Both the position numbers and the translations under genes were made by a program. The notes beneath the pieces were generated by a model. It was given only the letters and a program-made list of their open reading frames with translations, searched no databases and was not told the DNA's origin. Of a stretch of 64,000 nucleotides of DNA, positions 16,178 through 25,704 are shown one piece after another (the stretch's first letter is position 1; every line of letters starts with the position of its first letter). Source of the DNA: Clostridia bacterium. Its GTDB lineage: Bacteria > Bacillota > Clostridia > Christensenellales > Borkfalkiaceae. The DNA lies in contig CAAGAU010000006.1 of NCBI GenBank assembly GCA_900767885.1, positions 59,415-123,414 on the forward strand. Direction: 5' to 3'.

Positions 16178-17335
16178 TTAAAGGTCTATTATTTCGACCG
16201 TTGCAATCGCCTCGTTTATAAGCGATTCCACGTCGAGTTTGCTTTCCTCTTTAAGTACCTTTTCCATTTTGGGTTTAATAACGGGGAACTTGGGAAGGAA
16301 TACGGTACAGCAATCTTCGTAAGGAAGTATCGAGGTTTCGTAGGTGTCGATCTTTTGAGCAATCGCTATCGTTTCGAGTTTATCGAACGCAATAAGCGGT
16401 CTGAATACGGGCATTTTAACTACGGAATTAGACGAAGTGATGCTTTCTGTAGTTTGCGAGGCGACCTGACCTAAACTTTCGCCGGTAATTATCGCCTGCC
16501 CGCCGTTTTTCTCGGCTAATTTTTCGGTTATGCGCATCATAAAGCGGCGCATAAGCGTTATCATAAATTCTTCGGCGCATTTTTCGTGTATTGCCTCTTG
16601 TATATGCGTAAACTTAACTACGTAAAGCCGCATTCCCGCCGTGTATGAGGCAATCTGTTTGCCGAGCGATATAACTTTTTCTTTTGCGGCCTCGCCCGTA
16701 TACGGATAACTGTGGAAGTGAACGGAAGATAGTTTCATTCCGCGTTTAGCCATCATATATCCCGCAACGGGGCTGTCGATTCCGCCCGAAAGCATTAAAA
16801 ATCCGTGTCCCGAAGAACCGGTAGGCATACCGCCCATACCTTTGATATAATCTGTAAAAACGAGAGTTTTTCCGCTCTCGCGCACGTCTATATTTACTAA
16901 AAACTGCGGTTTTTTAACGTCTACCGAAAGATTTTTGCCGTAAACGCTTAAAACGTCGCCGCCTATCATAGCCGATAACTCGACGGAATGATATTTAAAC
17001 GTTTTATCCGCGCGGTTGGTTTCTATTTTGAAAGTGCCGCTTTTGTTTTTACATAATTCCAAAGCGCAGTCGCGAATTTCTTCGTACACGCTGTCAACCG
17101 CCAGCGCGGGACTCATCGTATGTATTCCGCTTACTTTTTGCAACCTTTCTACAATTTCGTCGTAGTCGCTTTCGTCAAAATCCTCGACGAGATAGCGCAT
17201 TTGCATACGCTCGAACGAATAGTTTATTCCTTCCAACGCCTTTTTGATATGCTCTTCCAGAAGATTTATAAAATAACTCCTGTTTTTACCTTTTAAAAAA
17301 ATCTCGCAGACTCTTATTAAAATTACCTTTTTCAT
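16178..17335 (-). CDS. thiI: tRNA 4-thiouridine synthase / sulfurtransferase ThiI
   Basis: Makes s4U8 in tRNA using persulfide sulfur. An N-terminal ferredoxin-like and THUMP region (about 1-165) precedes the adenylating PP-loop SGGIDSPVAGYMM at about 183-195. Conserved TGESLGQVASQT follows near 283. The 385-aa length shows that the C-terminal rhodanese domain found in E. coli ThiI is absent, as in most Firmicutes. It overlaps the upstream cysteine desulfurase, its presumed sulfur donor, by 4 nt. Confidence 0.97.
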   Translation of the reverse strand: MKKVILIRVCEIFLKGKNRSYFINLLEEHIKKALEGINYSFERMQMRYLVEDFDESDYDEIVERLQKVSGIHTMSPALAVDSVYEEIRDCALELCKNKSGTFKIETNRADKTFKYHSVELSAMIGGDVLSVYGKNLSVDVKKPQFLVNIDVRESGKTLVFTDYIKGMGGMPTGSSGHGFLMLSGGIDSPVAGYMMAKRGMKLSSVHFHSYPYTGEAAKEKVISLGKQIASYTAGMRLYVVKFTHIQEAIHEKCAEEFMITLMRRFMMRITEKLAEKNGGQAIITGESLGQVASQTTESITSSNSVVKMPVFRPLIAFDKLETIAIAQKIDTYETSILPYEDCCTVFLPKFPVIKPKMEKVLKEESKLDVESLINEAIATVEIIDL

Positions 17336-18450
17336 TTGTACATTACACCTTTCAATTTTTTAACGCACTCGCTTAATTTTTCGGCGCAAAAAAGCGCGTC
17401 TTGCTCTGTTGTTGCCGAACAAAAACTTATTCTGAGTGCGCCGTCAAGCACTTTATCCGAATAGCCGCATTCTTGCAAAACCCTGCTGTGTCTATGGCGC
17501 GAAGAACAAGCCGACCCCGTGCCGATTATTATTTCGAATTCTTCGAGCATATGTTGAACGACTTCGCCGCGCAATCCTTCCGCAGACAAACTTATAACGT
17601 AAGGCGAACAGTTTTCGTCCGAAATCAATTTGATATTTTTAAAATCCAAAGAATTTAAAAACTTATTTTTAATTTCGCAAATTTTCAAGTAATTATCTTG
17701 AATTTTCAAACGTTTTTCTTCTGCGGCATCGCCGAAAACGGCTATACCGAAAGCGTTTTCCGTACCGCTGCGCAAGTTAAATTCCTGCCCGCCCCCGAAT
17801 ATGAGCGGCGGCAGAGTCAACGTCTTTTTCCTGATAAGCGCGCCCACGCCTTTAACGCCGTTTATTTTATGCGCGCTGACCGAATACGCGTCTACCGACA
17901 AATCTATACGGTACGGCAACTTGCCGAACGCCTGCACTCCGTCGCTATGAAAAATCGTTGACGGATTTTTTGCTTTTACGGCTTTTGCCAAATCGTTTAT
18001 ATCGTTTATCCCGCCCGTTTCGTTGTTTACGTGTACGACTGTAACCAGCGACGTTTTTTGGTCGATAAGGTCGAGCAACTTTTCTTTAATCACCCGCCCG
18101 CACTTGTCAATGGGGGCAAATCTGACGTCCGCGCCGCGCGCTTTTAAAGCCTTAAAAGTTTCGTATACCGCGCTGTGTTCGCCTGCGGTCGTTACTATAT
18201 TGCCGCGTTTGGCGTAAGGCAAAATAACGGTGTTATCCGCCTCGCTACCGCAGGAAGTAAAAACAGTTTCGTAATTCTTATTAAAATACGCGTTTATTTT
18301 TTCTCTCGCGCTTTCTATTCTTGATTTTACGTCAAGTCCGCCGCGATACAGAGCGGACGGGTTGAAAAAGTTTTCGTCGTATAAATCGGCGTTTTTCTTT
18401 AAAATTTCGCCGTCGGGTTTAGTCGTTGCGGCGTTATCAAGATATATCAT
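17332..18450 (-). CDS. Cysteine desulfurase (NifS/IscS family)
   Basis: PLP enzyme releasing sulfur from cysteine as a persulfide. It begins with the family signature IYLDNAATTKP. The PLP lysine is in SAHKINGVKGVGAL (about 192-205). The active-site Cys loop is GTGSACSSRHRH at about 315. The gene overlaps thiI (downstream) and the small membrane-protein gene (upstream) by 4 nt each, so it probably feeds ThiI for tRNA thiolation, like B. subtilis NifZ. Confidence 0.96.
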   Translation of the reverse strand: MIYLDNAATTKPDGEILKKNADLYDENFFNPSALYRGGLDVKSRIESAREKINAYFNKNYETVFTSCGSEADNTVILPYAKRGNIVTTAGEHSAVYETFKALKARGADVRFAPIDKCGRVIKEKLLDLIDQKTSLVTVVHVNNETGGINDINDLAKAVKAKNPSTIFHSDGVQAFGKLPYRIDLSVDAYSVSAHKINGVKGVGALIRKKTLTLPPLIFGGGQEFNLRSGTENAFGIAVFGDAAEEKRLKIQDNYLKICEIKNKFLNSLDFKNIKLISDENCSPYVISLSAEGLRGEVVQHMLEEFEIIIGTGSACSSRHRHSRVLQECGYSDKVLDGALRISFCSATTEQDALFCAEKLSECVKKLKGVMYK

Positions 18451-18989
18451 TTATAGTCCTTTTCTATCACGTTTCTGCCGGCGAACGCTACGAGATGTTG
18501 CAAATAAGTTTCTTTACACTCTAAACAAACAAGATATTTAATTCCGTTTTGAGTAAGATATACGTAGTAACCGTTCTCGACGTATTTGTTGGGGGTGGCG
18601 TATATTTTCTTAATCCCGGGCGTTTTATATAAGCGTTCAAAAGTTTCGCTGCCTATCCTCCCTACCGTTTCAACTTCTTTAGCCTCGAAAATCAAAATTT
18701 TTTTGCGGCGTTTAAAGTTGATTACTTTGATTATTCGCGTACTGCCCGAAACGAATATGCAATCTACGCAATAATAAGTTTTTGAGCGTATAAACCAGAA
18801 TAAAACCGCCGAAGCGATGCTCATAATCATAAGAATTAACAGCGGAACATAAAATAAACCGCCGACACAAGCCAGAAACACGGCAAAAACTATTGATATC
18901 CACATAAAAATCGTGTAAACGACGTAAATAGTCTTTTGTGTTTTCAGATTTTTCGGTTGTGCAGATTCTTCGTATAAAACTTCGTTCAT
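18447..18989 (-). CDS. Conserved membrane protein of unknown function (possibly DUF6106-like)
   Basis: A 180-aa protein with a pair of hydrophobic helices at about 24-45 and 47-68, followed by a cytoplasmic-looking domain with many basic residues and the stretch KRRKKILIFEAKEVE. Three Cys appear in CLECKETYL and nearby. An AAAGGAG site precedes the ATG. It resembles small two-helix proteins (DUF6106) I associate with Clostridia, but I am not sure. As first gene of the cysteine desulfurase-thiI unit it may have a linked role, which is inference only. Confidence 0.65.
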   Translation of the reverse strand: MNEVLYEESAQPKNLKTQKTIYVVYTIFMWISIVFAVFLACVGGLFYVPLLILMIMSIASAVLFWFIRSKTYYCVDCIFVSGSTRIIKVINFKRRKKILIFEAKEVETVGRIGSETFERLYKTPGIKKIYATPNKYVENGYYVYLTQNGIKYLVCLECKETYLQHLVAFAGRNVIEKDYK

Positions 18990-19010
18990 AAAGATTAAAC
19001 TCCTTTGCGT

Positions 19011-19039
19011 ATTTTACCACTTTTTAAACATAAAATCAA
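19011..19039 (-). promoter_or_regulatory. Promoter of the cysteine desulfurase-thiI operon
   Basis: Minus strand: TTGATT (19034-19039), 17-nt spacer, TAAAAT (19011-19016), with AAAGGAG and the ATG at 18989 downstream. This gene has a normal leader, in contrast to several neighbours. Confidence 0.78.
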
Positions 19040-19044
19040 TTAAA

Positions 19045-21399
19045 TTACTTTAATTTGACGAAAGTTACGCCGTGTTCACCCTCGCCGTATTTGCCGAAAC
19101 GATAAGATACGACCTGTTTGTTCTTTTTAAGGTAATCGTGTATGGCTGAACTTAAAATTTTCATACCCTTGCCGTGGACAATTTTAACCTCTTCCATATT
19201 GTTGAGTATGGACGCGTCTAAAAATCTCGAAACCTCTTCAAGCGCGTCGGGTACGTTCATGCCTATAACGTTAACTTCGGTTTGAGGCATTACCGTCTCG
19301 CGTTTAAGCGATACGGTGGTTTTAGGCGTTTTTACGCCTTTCGACACGAAAAACAAATCTTTTACGGGGACTTTCGTCCTTATCGCGCCCATAAATATTT
19401 CGCACTCGCCTTTTTTAGCCGAAACCGAATGAACGGTGCAAACGCCCTGCACTCCTTTATAGTAAACTTTATCGCCGGGCTTTAACTTTTCGGGGTCTAC
19501 GGGTACGTAGTTTACGATATTTTCTTCGCTGTCTTCTGAATCGTATTTTTTATTTTCTAGTTTGTTACGTAAGGTTCTTGCCTTTATAAGGTCGCCGCTC
19601 GTAAGTTCTTCTTTATCGAATAAAACTTTAATTTCGTTTATAATCTCATCTGCCTCTTCCAGTTTTTCGTTTACGATTTTTCGCGATTCCGATTTGGCCT
19701 TTGCGTAAAACTTTTCTTTTTCTTCGTTTAATCTGGCGCGTTCTTTTTCGATTTCGGCTAAAACGTCGCGTTCTTTTTGTTTTAGCGCGTCGATTTCGAT
19801 TTTAGACTCCTCGCACTCTCTGCGCGTTTTTTCAGCCTCTTTCAAAACGTTTTCAAACCCGACTTTTTCCGTTCCGAGCAAATCAAACGCCCGCGAAGTA
19901 ATGCTTTCGTCAAGTCCGAGCATTTTTGAAATTTCTATTGCGTTGGACGTTCCCGGTAAGCCTATATTAAGCCTGTACAGCGGAGCAAAAGTTTCGGCGT
20001 TGAACTCCATACTTGCGTTTTCCAGTTTTTTCTCTGTGTATGCGTACTCTTTAAGCGCGGAATAGTGCGTGGTGATAATCCCCTTGCTGTTTGCCGCAAC
20101 TAGTTTTTCTATCACCGCACGCGCCAATGCGCTGCCCTCGTCGGGGTCAGTTCCCGCACCTATTTCGTCAATTAAAACAAGCGAATTTTCGTCGATATTT
20201 TCAGTAATTTTTATAAGGTTTTTCATATGCGAGGAGAAGGTTGAAAGGCTTTGCTCTATGCTTTGCTCGTCCCCCACGTCGCAAAAAATGTTTTCAAAAA
20301 CCGAAAGTTTACTGCCGACCGCCGCAGGTATAAACATTCCGCTTGCAGCCATAAGCGTAAACAACCCCGTAAGTTTAAGCGTAACCGTTTTACCGCCCGT
20401 GTTAGGCCCCGTTACGAGCAAATAGTTATATTTTTCACCTAGCGATACGCTTACGGGTACGACTTTTTTTGCGTCGATGAGCGGATGTCTGCCCTCTTTT
20501 ATATCTATGATTCCGTCCGCGTTTAACTGCGGTTCGACGCATTTATTTTTATAAGCGTAAATTGCCTTGGCGTAATATACGTCGAAATTTTTGATTATTT
20601 CGTCGTTTACTATAAGTCGCGGGGCGATTACGTCGACTTTTTGCGATAAATCGGCAAGAATACGCTCCACTTCGGCTTGTTCTTCAAAAACGGCGGTTTT
20701 TAAAGCGTTGTTCAACTCGAAAACTGCGGTAGGCTCTATAAAGACCGTACTGCCCGTAGACGATTGATCGTGAATAAATCCGCTAACCTGCCCGCGACAT
20801 TCGCTTTTTACCGGCAAAACGTATCTGTCGCCCCTGACCGTTATAATATTTTCCTGCAGGTACTTATTATTGCCGTTGCGTATATAAGAAAGTAGTTTTT
20901 CGCGTATTTGTTCGTTTAAACTTTTAACTTTTTTTCTTAAAAACGCAAGTTTTTCGGACGCGTTGTCACTCATCGTGTCGTCGGAAAGAATCTTGGAACG
21001 AATTTCATTTTCGAGATAAGCGTCTACGTACACGCCCGAAACTTCGCTTTTTAAAATTTCGGACTGACTTTTCGCGCCCGTAACGCTCGAATAGAGTACG
21101 GACGAGGACTTTAACAATCTCGCCGCTTTAAGAAGTTCGCCCATTGAGAGCGTCGCGCCTTTAGCCGCGCGGTTTAACGAATCGCCCAAATCGTCGTAAA
21201 ACTCCACGCCGCTCACACCGTCCGTATATAACAGTTCAAACGCTTCTTTGGTTTTGTTGAGTTCGTTTTTCGCCGACTTATACTCGGTAAATGGAACGAG
21301 CGCGGTCATCTCGTCTTTTGAAGAATACAGCACGCAATATTCCGCTATAATATTTTTTACTTTGTTGAATTCAAGAGTCCTTAATACCTTTTCGTCCAT
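19045..21399 (-). CDS. mutS2: Endonuclease MutS2 / ribosome-rescue factor RqcU
   Basis: MutS-like ATPase with a C-terminal Smr nuclease domain. MutS2 has been linked to suppression of recombination and, in B. subtilis, to sensing collided ribosomes. The core has Walker A GPNTGGKTVTLK at about 331-342, LIDEIGAGTDPDEG and ITTHYSALK. A long charged coiled coil spans about 515-620. The Smr domain at the end has the HGKGMKIL motif. The length of 784 aa is normal. It starts 5 nt after the U32 peptidase stop, with a GAGGGG site. Confidence 0.96.
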   Translation of the reverse strand: MDEKVLRTLEFNKVKNIIAEYCVLYSSKDEMTALVPFTEYKSAKNELNKTKEAFELLYTDGVSGVEFYDDLGDSLNRAAKGATLSMGELLKAARLLKSSSVLYSSVTGAKSQSEILKSEVSGVYVDAYLENEIRSKILSDDTMSDNASEKLAFLRKKVKSLNEQIREKLLSYIRNGNNKYLQENIITVRGDRYVLPVKSECRGQVSGFIHDQSSTGSTVFIEPTAVFELNNALKTAVFEEQAEVERILADLSQKVDVIAPRLIVNDEIIKNFDVYYAKAIYAYKNKCVEPQLNADGIIDIKEGRHPLIDAKKVVPVSVSLGEKYNYLLVTGPNTGGKTVTLKLTGLFTLMAASGMFIPAAVGSKLSVFENIFCDVGDEQSIEQSLSTFSSHMKNLIKITENIDENSLVLIDEIGAGTDPDEGSALARAVIEKLVAANSKGIITTHYSALKEYAYTEKKLENASMEFNAETFAPLYRLNIGLPGTSNAIEISKMLGLDESITSRAFDLLGTEKVGFENVLKEAEKTRRECEESKIEIDALKQKERDVLAEIEKERARLNEEKEKFYAKAKSESRKIVNEKLEEADEIINEIKVLFDKEELTSGDLIKARTLRNKLENKKYDSEDSEENIVNYVPVDPEKLKPGDKVYYKGVQGVCTVHSVSAKKGECEIFMGAIRTKVPVKDLFFVSKGVKTPKTTVSLKRETVMPQTEVNVIGMNVPDALEEVSRFLDASILNNMEEVKIVHGKGMKILSSAIHDYLKKNKQVVSYRFGKYGEGEHGVTFVKLK

Positions 21400-21404
21400 A
21401 TCGC

Positions 21405-23555
21405 TTAGTTAACCCCTCTTTTAAGGTTTCCTACCGTAGTTTTAACGTTTTTTATAACGCCGTCGTCGCCCGCAATCAGTTTTTGCCTTATATTATCGTC
21501 TACACGCACTAAATTTATCAACTCGGATTGCGGTTGTTTGTTTGAATAAAACAAAATTGCGTCGTTGTATATTTCAAATCTGCATCTGCCGTTTAATTTA
21601 TAACGGCGCAGTTTAAATTCGTGTCCGAGTTCGTCGCGCAAAACAAAATCGTTTCCGCGGTTGCAGTTTGCGCATTTTTTACCGAACGGACAATACAAAA
21701 GTTCCATAAGCCGTATATTTCCGCGCGTAAACACCGCGCAACCGTCGCTCGTTTGCATTGCCTGTCCAAGGCTCAATTCTTTGGATAAAACAACGGCTTG
21801 CGCCCCCTCGCTAAAAAGTGCAGATGCGTCTGTCGAGTTAAAAACGTTTAATCCAAGCCCCGCTATAAACGGCTTGTTAAGCGACTCGGCAAGGTATAAA
21901 CCCGATAATCCGTCGGCATAAAAACCTTTACAATATAAGGAAAGTTCTTTAATTTTGCTTATATCTTTGCTTGTGAGAAAAGACGGAACGAAAAGGTACG
22001 CATTGCTTTTGTTTAAACTTACGGAGTTGTAATCGTCGGGAAAATAAACGAGTAAGTCGTCGCCGCTCACGGTAAAAAGTTTGTCCGAAATTATGATTTT
22101 TCCGCAAGGTCTGTCGCGGTGTGTTTCTTCGCTCGTCCGGGTTGCGTTTACCCGCCTTTCGGGAATGTTTCCCGTGAAAATTTTTGCGTAAAGCGCGGCC
22201 CTCGTCGCGTTAAGTTGCGACTTGGGTAAAAACGGCTTACCCTCTATAGTAATTTCGGGTTCGATTTCAAACGGATATTTGTCGGTTTTTAAAAGGTTTT
22301 CGCGTATTTCGCTTTGAGTCAAAGCCGAAGTTTTTGCGGTTTGCGCCGCCGTTTCGCTCTCCACCCTATATCCGCAAGCCTCTAAAACGAGTTTTTTACC
22401 ATCGCCGACCTTTGCTTTTACGCAAATACGTTTTAAGCGTTTAACCTGCAACAACTCGTTTGCGAGCGATACGTCTTTGGTAATATTAACTTGGTCGCCG
22501 ATTTTTACTTTGCCCTTATATTCCAGGGTTTTTCCTTTGGCGCAGCACACTGCGCCGCCGACCTCTTCGCCGTTTCTTAGAATTTTAAAACCGTCGCCGA
22601 CCGAAAAATTTTCTTTTGCGGAAACGGTAATCGTATTTCCTTTAATCGACGAAACGAAACCCACGTTTTCTCCGATATGACTTTGAATTTTATCGGAAAT
22701 TACGTCCGCGCCGAAACCGAAAATATAACCTTTTGTGTAGTTGCCGCGGTTAAAAGTGCGTTTGATTTCGCTTAGGTTAAAAGGCCTTTCGTCTATTGCC
22801 GCCCGGTATAGTTTTACGGCGGCGGCAACGTATTCGGGCGCGCGCATACGACCTTCTATTTTTACGCTTTTTACTCCCGATTGTTTTATTGCCGCAACGT
22901 CGCAGGATAAATTTAGGTCGGCAAGCGAAATAGAATAATCGCCCTTTTCGGTTTTGCTCGTCAAAGAATATTTTTTTCTGCAAGGTTGTTTGCAAAAACC
23001 TCGGTTGCCGCTGTTGCCGCCTATAAACGAACTCATATAGCAATGCCCCGAAAAACACGAGCAAAGCGCGCCGTGTACGAAAATTTCGGTTTCGATTATT
23101 TCGGTAATTTGCTTAATCTCGCTCAAAGCGGTTTCTCTTGCAAGTATTACTCTTGAAAAACCATGATTTTTAGCGTAGATTGCTCCTTCGGCGTTATTCA
23201 CTCCGCCCTGCGTGCTTAAATGCAAGGTTATATCTGGAAATCTTTCCTTTAAAGGCTTGCCTAAAAATGCGTCCTGAACGATAAATGCATCCGCGCCTGC
23301 AAGATAAGCGGCTTGTACGGCGTTGAAAAAATCGTCGAGTTCGTCGTTTTTTACGAGCGTGTTCACAGCTACGTAAACTTTCGCGTTAAATAAGTGCGCG
23401 TAATTTACGTAATACGCTAAATTTTCAACCGAAAAATTCGCAGCGTTTTTTCTTGCCGAAAAGTCCGACAAACCGAGATAAACGGCGTCCGCGCCGTTAT
23501 TTATAGCCGCAAAAAAACTTTCTTCGTTTCCTGCGGGGGCAAGTAACTCCAACAT
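21405..23555 (-). CDS. U32 family peptidase / RNA-hydroxylation-type protein (with DUF3656 region)
   Basis: A 716-aa protein whose N-terminal half is a U32 TIM-barrel domain starting ELLAPAGNEESFFAAI. The U32 signature is IFVHGALCSCFSGHCYMSSF, with further Cys in GFCKQPCRKK. These four Cys are thought to hold an iron-sulfur cluster in RlhA/TrhP/UbiU relatives. The C-terminal half matches the long form with DUF3656. The substrate is unknown; RNA hydroxylation is a family-based possibility. The ATG is 6 nt from a TAAAAT -10 box, with no ribosome-binding site. Confidence 0.9.
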   Translation of the reverse strand: MLELLAPAGNEESFFAAINNGADAVYLGLSDFSARKNAANFSVENLAYYVNYAHLFNAKVYVAVNTLVKNDELDDFFNAVQAAYLAGADAFIVQDAFLGKPLKERFPDITLHLSTQGGVNNAEGAIYAKNHGFSRVILARETALSEIKQITEIIETEIFVHGALCSCFSGHCYMSSFIGGNSGNRGFCKQPCRKKYSLTSKTEKGDYSISLADLNLSCDVAAIKQSGVKSVKIEGRMRAPEYVAAAVKLYRAAIDERPFNLSEIKRTFNRGNYTKGYIFGFGADVISDKIQSHIGENVGFVSSIKGNTITVSAKENFSVGDGFKILRNGEEVGGAVCCAKGKTLEYKGKVKIGDQVNITKDVSLANELLQVKRLKRICVKAKVGDGKKLVLEACGYRVESETAAQTAKTSALTQSEIRENLLKTDKYPFEIEPEITIEGKPFLPKSQLNATRAALYAKIFTGNIPERRVNATRTSEETHRDRPCGKIIISDKLFTVSGDDLLVYFPDDYNSVSLNKSNAYLFVPSFLTSKDISKIKELSLYCKGFYADGLSGLYLAESLNKPFIAGLGLNVFNSTDASALFSEGAQAVVLSKELSLGQAMQTSDGCAVFTRGNIRLMELLYCPFGKKCANCNRGNDFVLRDELGHEFKLRRYKLNGRCRFEIYNDAILFYSNKQPQSELINLVRVDDNIRQKLIAGDDGVIKNVKTTVGNLKRGVN

Positions 23556-23561
23556 ACGTAT

Positions 23562-23590
23562 ATTTTAGCAAATTTTTTAGATTTTGAAAA
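23562..23590 (-). promoter_or_regulatory. Promoter of U32 peptidase-mutS2
   Basis: Minus strand: TTTTCA (23585-23590, weak), 17-nt spacer, TAAAAT (23562-23567). The start codon at 23555 lies 6 nt beyond the -10 box. The yunB terminator lies immediately upstream. Confidence 0.6.
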
Positions 23591-23591
23591 G

Positions 23592-23620
23592 AAAAAACGG
23601 GATATATTTTCCCGTTTTTT
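23592..23620 (-). terminator. Rho-independent terminator after yunB
   Basis: AAAAAACGGGA ... TCCCGTTTTTT is an 11-bp inverted repeat with a 7-nt loop. It has A and T runs on both sides, just after the yunB stop. Confidence 0.82.
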
Positions 23621-23624
23621 AAAT

Positions 23625-24263
23625 TTAAACGCTGCCGCTGCCTATGACCGTGGGCGAAACGAGTACGTTCGGCACTTTGCCTATTATCAGGTTGTCGTAA
23701 ATCAAAAGCGAAATATCGTCGGTTACCGTTTTTGTTTCGTGTTTATTTACTATCGCCGCCTCACAACTTAAAGCAAGCGTTAGCGTGTGTCTTGTCTGGT
23801 TTATGCCCGCCTGTTCGAAAGAGGATAAAATTTTACTTTTTACCGTCGCAACCGAAACGAGTTTCATATTTATCTTTTTACCGAAACCGCTTACGAGTCT
23901 TATACCCGTAAACGCACCCCAGGGGATTCCCACCCCTTCCGTAGTGCGCCGCGATAAATATTCGTAAGCGTTTTGCGCGATTTGCACCGCTATTTTATTT
24001 ATTGCGTAACTATCCGCGCTGACCATAACTATTTCGCCGTTTGAGTTTTTATCTACGCTGATAAGGTCGGTATACGAATATTTTTCGGTAAGCAGTACGT
24101 CGAAAGCCTCGTAAGACGCTCCCGATATGTACGAGTGAAAAGATTTTTCCGCGTAATCGACCAAAATCTTGTTTGACGATGAGTATAAGCACGAAAACAG
24201 CGTTATAAAAGCCGTTAGAAAACAAAAAAACTTTAGTACGCGCCTTTTTTTCTTTTTTGCCAT
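23625..24263 (-). CDS. yunB: Sporulation protein YunB
   Basis: A 212-aa protein with a basic N-terminus and one membrane-anchor helix (about 10-30). The family stretches RRTTEGVGIPWGAFTG and LVSGFGKKINMKLVSV are present. In Bacillus yunB is expressed in the mother cell and its product is needed for normal sporulation; its biochemical role is unknown. It follows spoVAE by about 65 nt on the same strand and ends at a strong terminator. Confidence 0.9.
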   Translation of the reverse strand: MAKKKKRRVLKFFCFLTAFITLFSCLYSSSNKILVDYAEKSFHSYISGASYEAFDVLLTEKYSYTDLISVDKNSNGEIVMVSADSYAINKIAVQIAQNAYEYLSRRTTEGVGIPWGAFTGIRLVSGFGKKINMKLVSVATVKSKILSSFEQAGINQTRHTLTLALSCEAAIVNKHETKTVTDDISLLIYDNLIIGKVPNVLVSPTVIGSGSV

Positions 24264-24328
24264 ACGCTATTATATGCCGCGTTAAACAAAAATAATCGGC
24301 GTAAAGTATAAACTTTCGCCGACTTAAA

Positions 24329-24700
24329 CTAATTTCGTTTGGTTTTAGCCCTGAATATAAGCGCGTTGAAGTAGCCGAAAGTAATTGCCGCGGTAACGCC
24401 TGCGGACGCAGCCGCAAGTCCGCCAGTAAACGCTCCGAAAAGGCTGTTTTTCGCGCCTTTAATCGCTCCGTTTGCAAGCAGATACCCGAATCCGCTTATT
24501 GGAACGGTGGCCCCCGCTCCCGCAAAATCGACCAGATATTGATACAACCCTACCGATTGAAGGGCAAGTCCCGCCAACATAAAGTAAACGAGTATTTTGC
24601 CCGAAGTTATTTTGGTGTAATTTATCAGCAGTTGCGCAATCGTGCATATCGCTCCGCCTACCGCAAACGCTTTAAGATAAGTCAACAACATTTCTATCAT
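24329..24700 (-). CDS. spoVAE: Stage V sporulation protein AE (SpoVAE/SpoVAEb)
   Basis: Small (123 aa) polytopic membrane protein with three or four hydrophobic segments. The conserved AFAVGGAICTIAQLLI start and GAGATVPISGFGYLLANGAIKGA segment identify it. Component of the SpoVA channel that moves Ca-dipicolinic acid into the forespore and out during germination. The start overlaps the spoVAD stop by 4 nt. Confidence 0.95.
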   Translation of the reverse strand: MIEMLLTYLKAFAVGGAICTIAQLLINYTKITSGKILVYFMLAGLALQSVGLYQYLVDFAGAGATVPISGFGYLLANGAIKGAKNSLFGAFTGGLAAASAGVTAAITFGYFNALIFRAKTKRN

Positions 24701-25704
24701 AATTTTTCTCCGTTTTCTATTGATACTGCGTGCGCGACAGACGGTATAGACTCCCCTTGCTGAGATGAAACCGTAGACAAAAGCGCGCCCGTTGCGACGA
24801 ATAACACTTTGTTAAGTTCGCCTTTTATAAGTTTTTGATAAATATAGGAATTGAATACGACCGCGCTGCATCCCGCACCGCTGCCGCCCTGGTATTCCTG
24901 TTCATTGATATTATAAATGAGTTCGCCGCAGTCCACGTGATTTTTATCTATATTTACGCCCTTTTCGCGCGTTAAATGCTTTAAAATTCTGCTGCCGAGT
25001 ACGCCGAGATCTCCTGTTAAAATCAGGTCGTAATAGTCGGCATCTCTGTTCGTTTCGCGTAAATGCGTTAAAATCGTACTGCAAGCCGCGGGTGCCATTG
25101 CAGCACCCATATTGTTGGCATCGGTAACTCCGTAGTCCGTAACTTTGCCGAAAGTGGCCGACGTTATATGCGGAAAACCTTTTTTATTGTCGGAAATCAA
25201 CGCCCCGCCCGCTCCTGTAACCGTCCATTGCGCTTGCGGAGGGCGAACGCAACCGAGTTCAAGCGGATAGCGGTATTGCCTTTCGGCTGTAGAAAAATGA
25301 CTGCCCGTTGCCGCGACTACGTTATGAAAATAACCTCCGTCTACGAAAGTCGCAGCCAATGCGAAAGCCTCGCTCATAGTCGAGCAAGCGTTGTATACTC
25401 CGAGAAAAGGTATATCGAACTGCCTGGCGGAAAAACTTGAAGAGATAATCTGATTTAATAAATCGCCCGAAATAAGCAAGTCTGCGTCGGATATATCGAG
25501 TTTTGCGTTTTCAGCCGCCTGTTTAATTACGTAGGTAAGCATTTTACATTCAGCTTTTTCATAGGTTTTTTCACCCAAAGTGTCGTCCGCAACGCATTTT
25601 TCAATATATTTACCCAAATTGCCCTCTTTCTCTTTCGGCCCGGCAATGGTTGACGTCGATATAATAGAGGGCTTATTTTTAAAAAATACCGTAGCGATAC
25701 TCAT
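24697..25704 (-). CDS. spoVAD: Stage V sporulation protein AD (SpoVAD)
   Basis: Thiolase-fold protein that binds dipicolinic acid at the inner spore membrane. The thiolase-like Cys lies in GVYNACSTMSEAF near 107. GSHFSTAERQYRYPLELG and TVTGAGGALISD are hallmark stretches. The length of 335 aa is normal. It overlaps spoVAC and spoVAE by 4 nt each, in the C-D-E order common to Clostridia, which often lack the other Bacillus spoVA genes. Confidence 0.97.
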   Translation of the reverse strand: MSIATVFFKNKPSIISTSTIAGPKEKEGNLGKYIEKCVADDTLGEKTYEKAECKMLTYVIKQAAENAKLDISDADLLISGDLLNQIISSSFSARQFDIPFLGVYNACSTMSEAFALAATFVDGGYFHNVVAATGSHFSTAERQYRYPLELGCVRPPQAQWTVTGAGGALISDNKKGFPHITSATFGKVTDYGVTDANNMGAAMAPAACSTILTHLRETNRDADYYDLILTGDLGVLGSRILKHLTREKGVNIDKNHVDCGELIYNINEQEYQGGSGAGCSAVVFNSYIYQKLIKGELNKVLFVATGALLSTVSSQQGESIPSVAHAVSIENGEKL

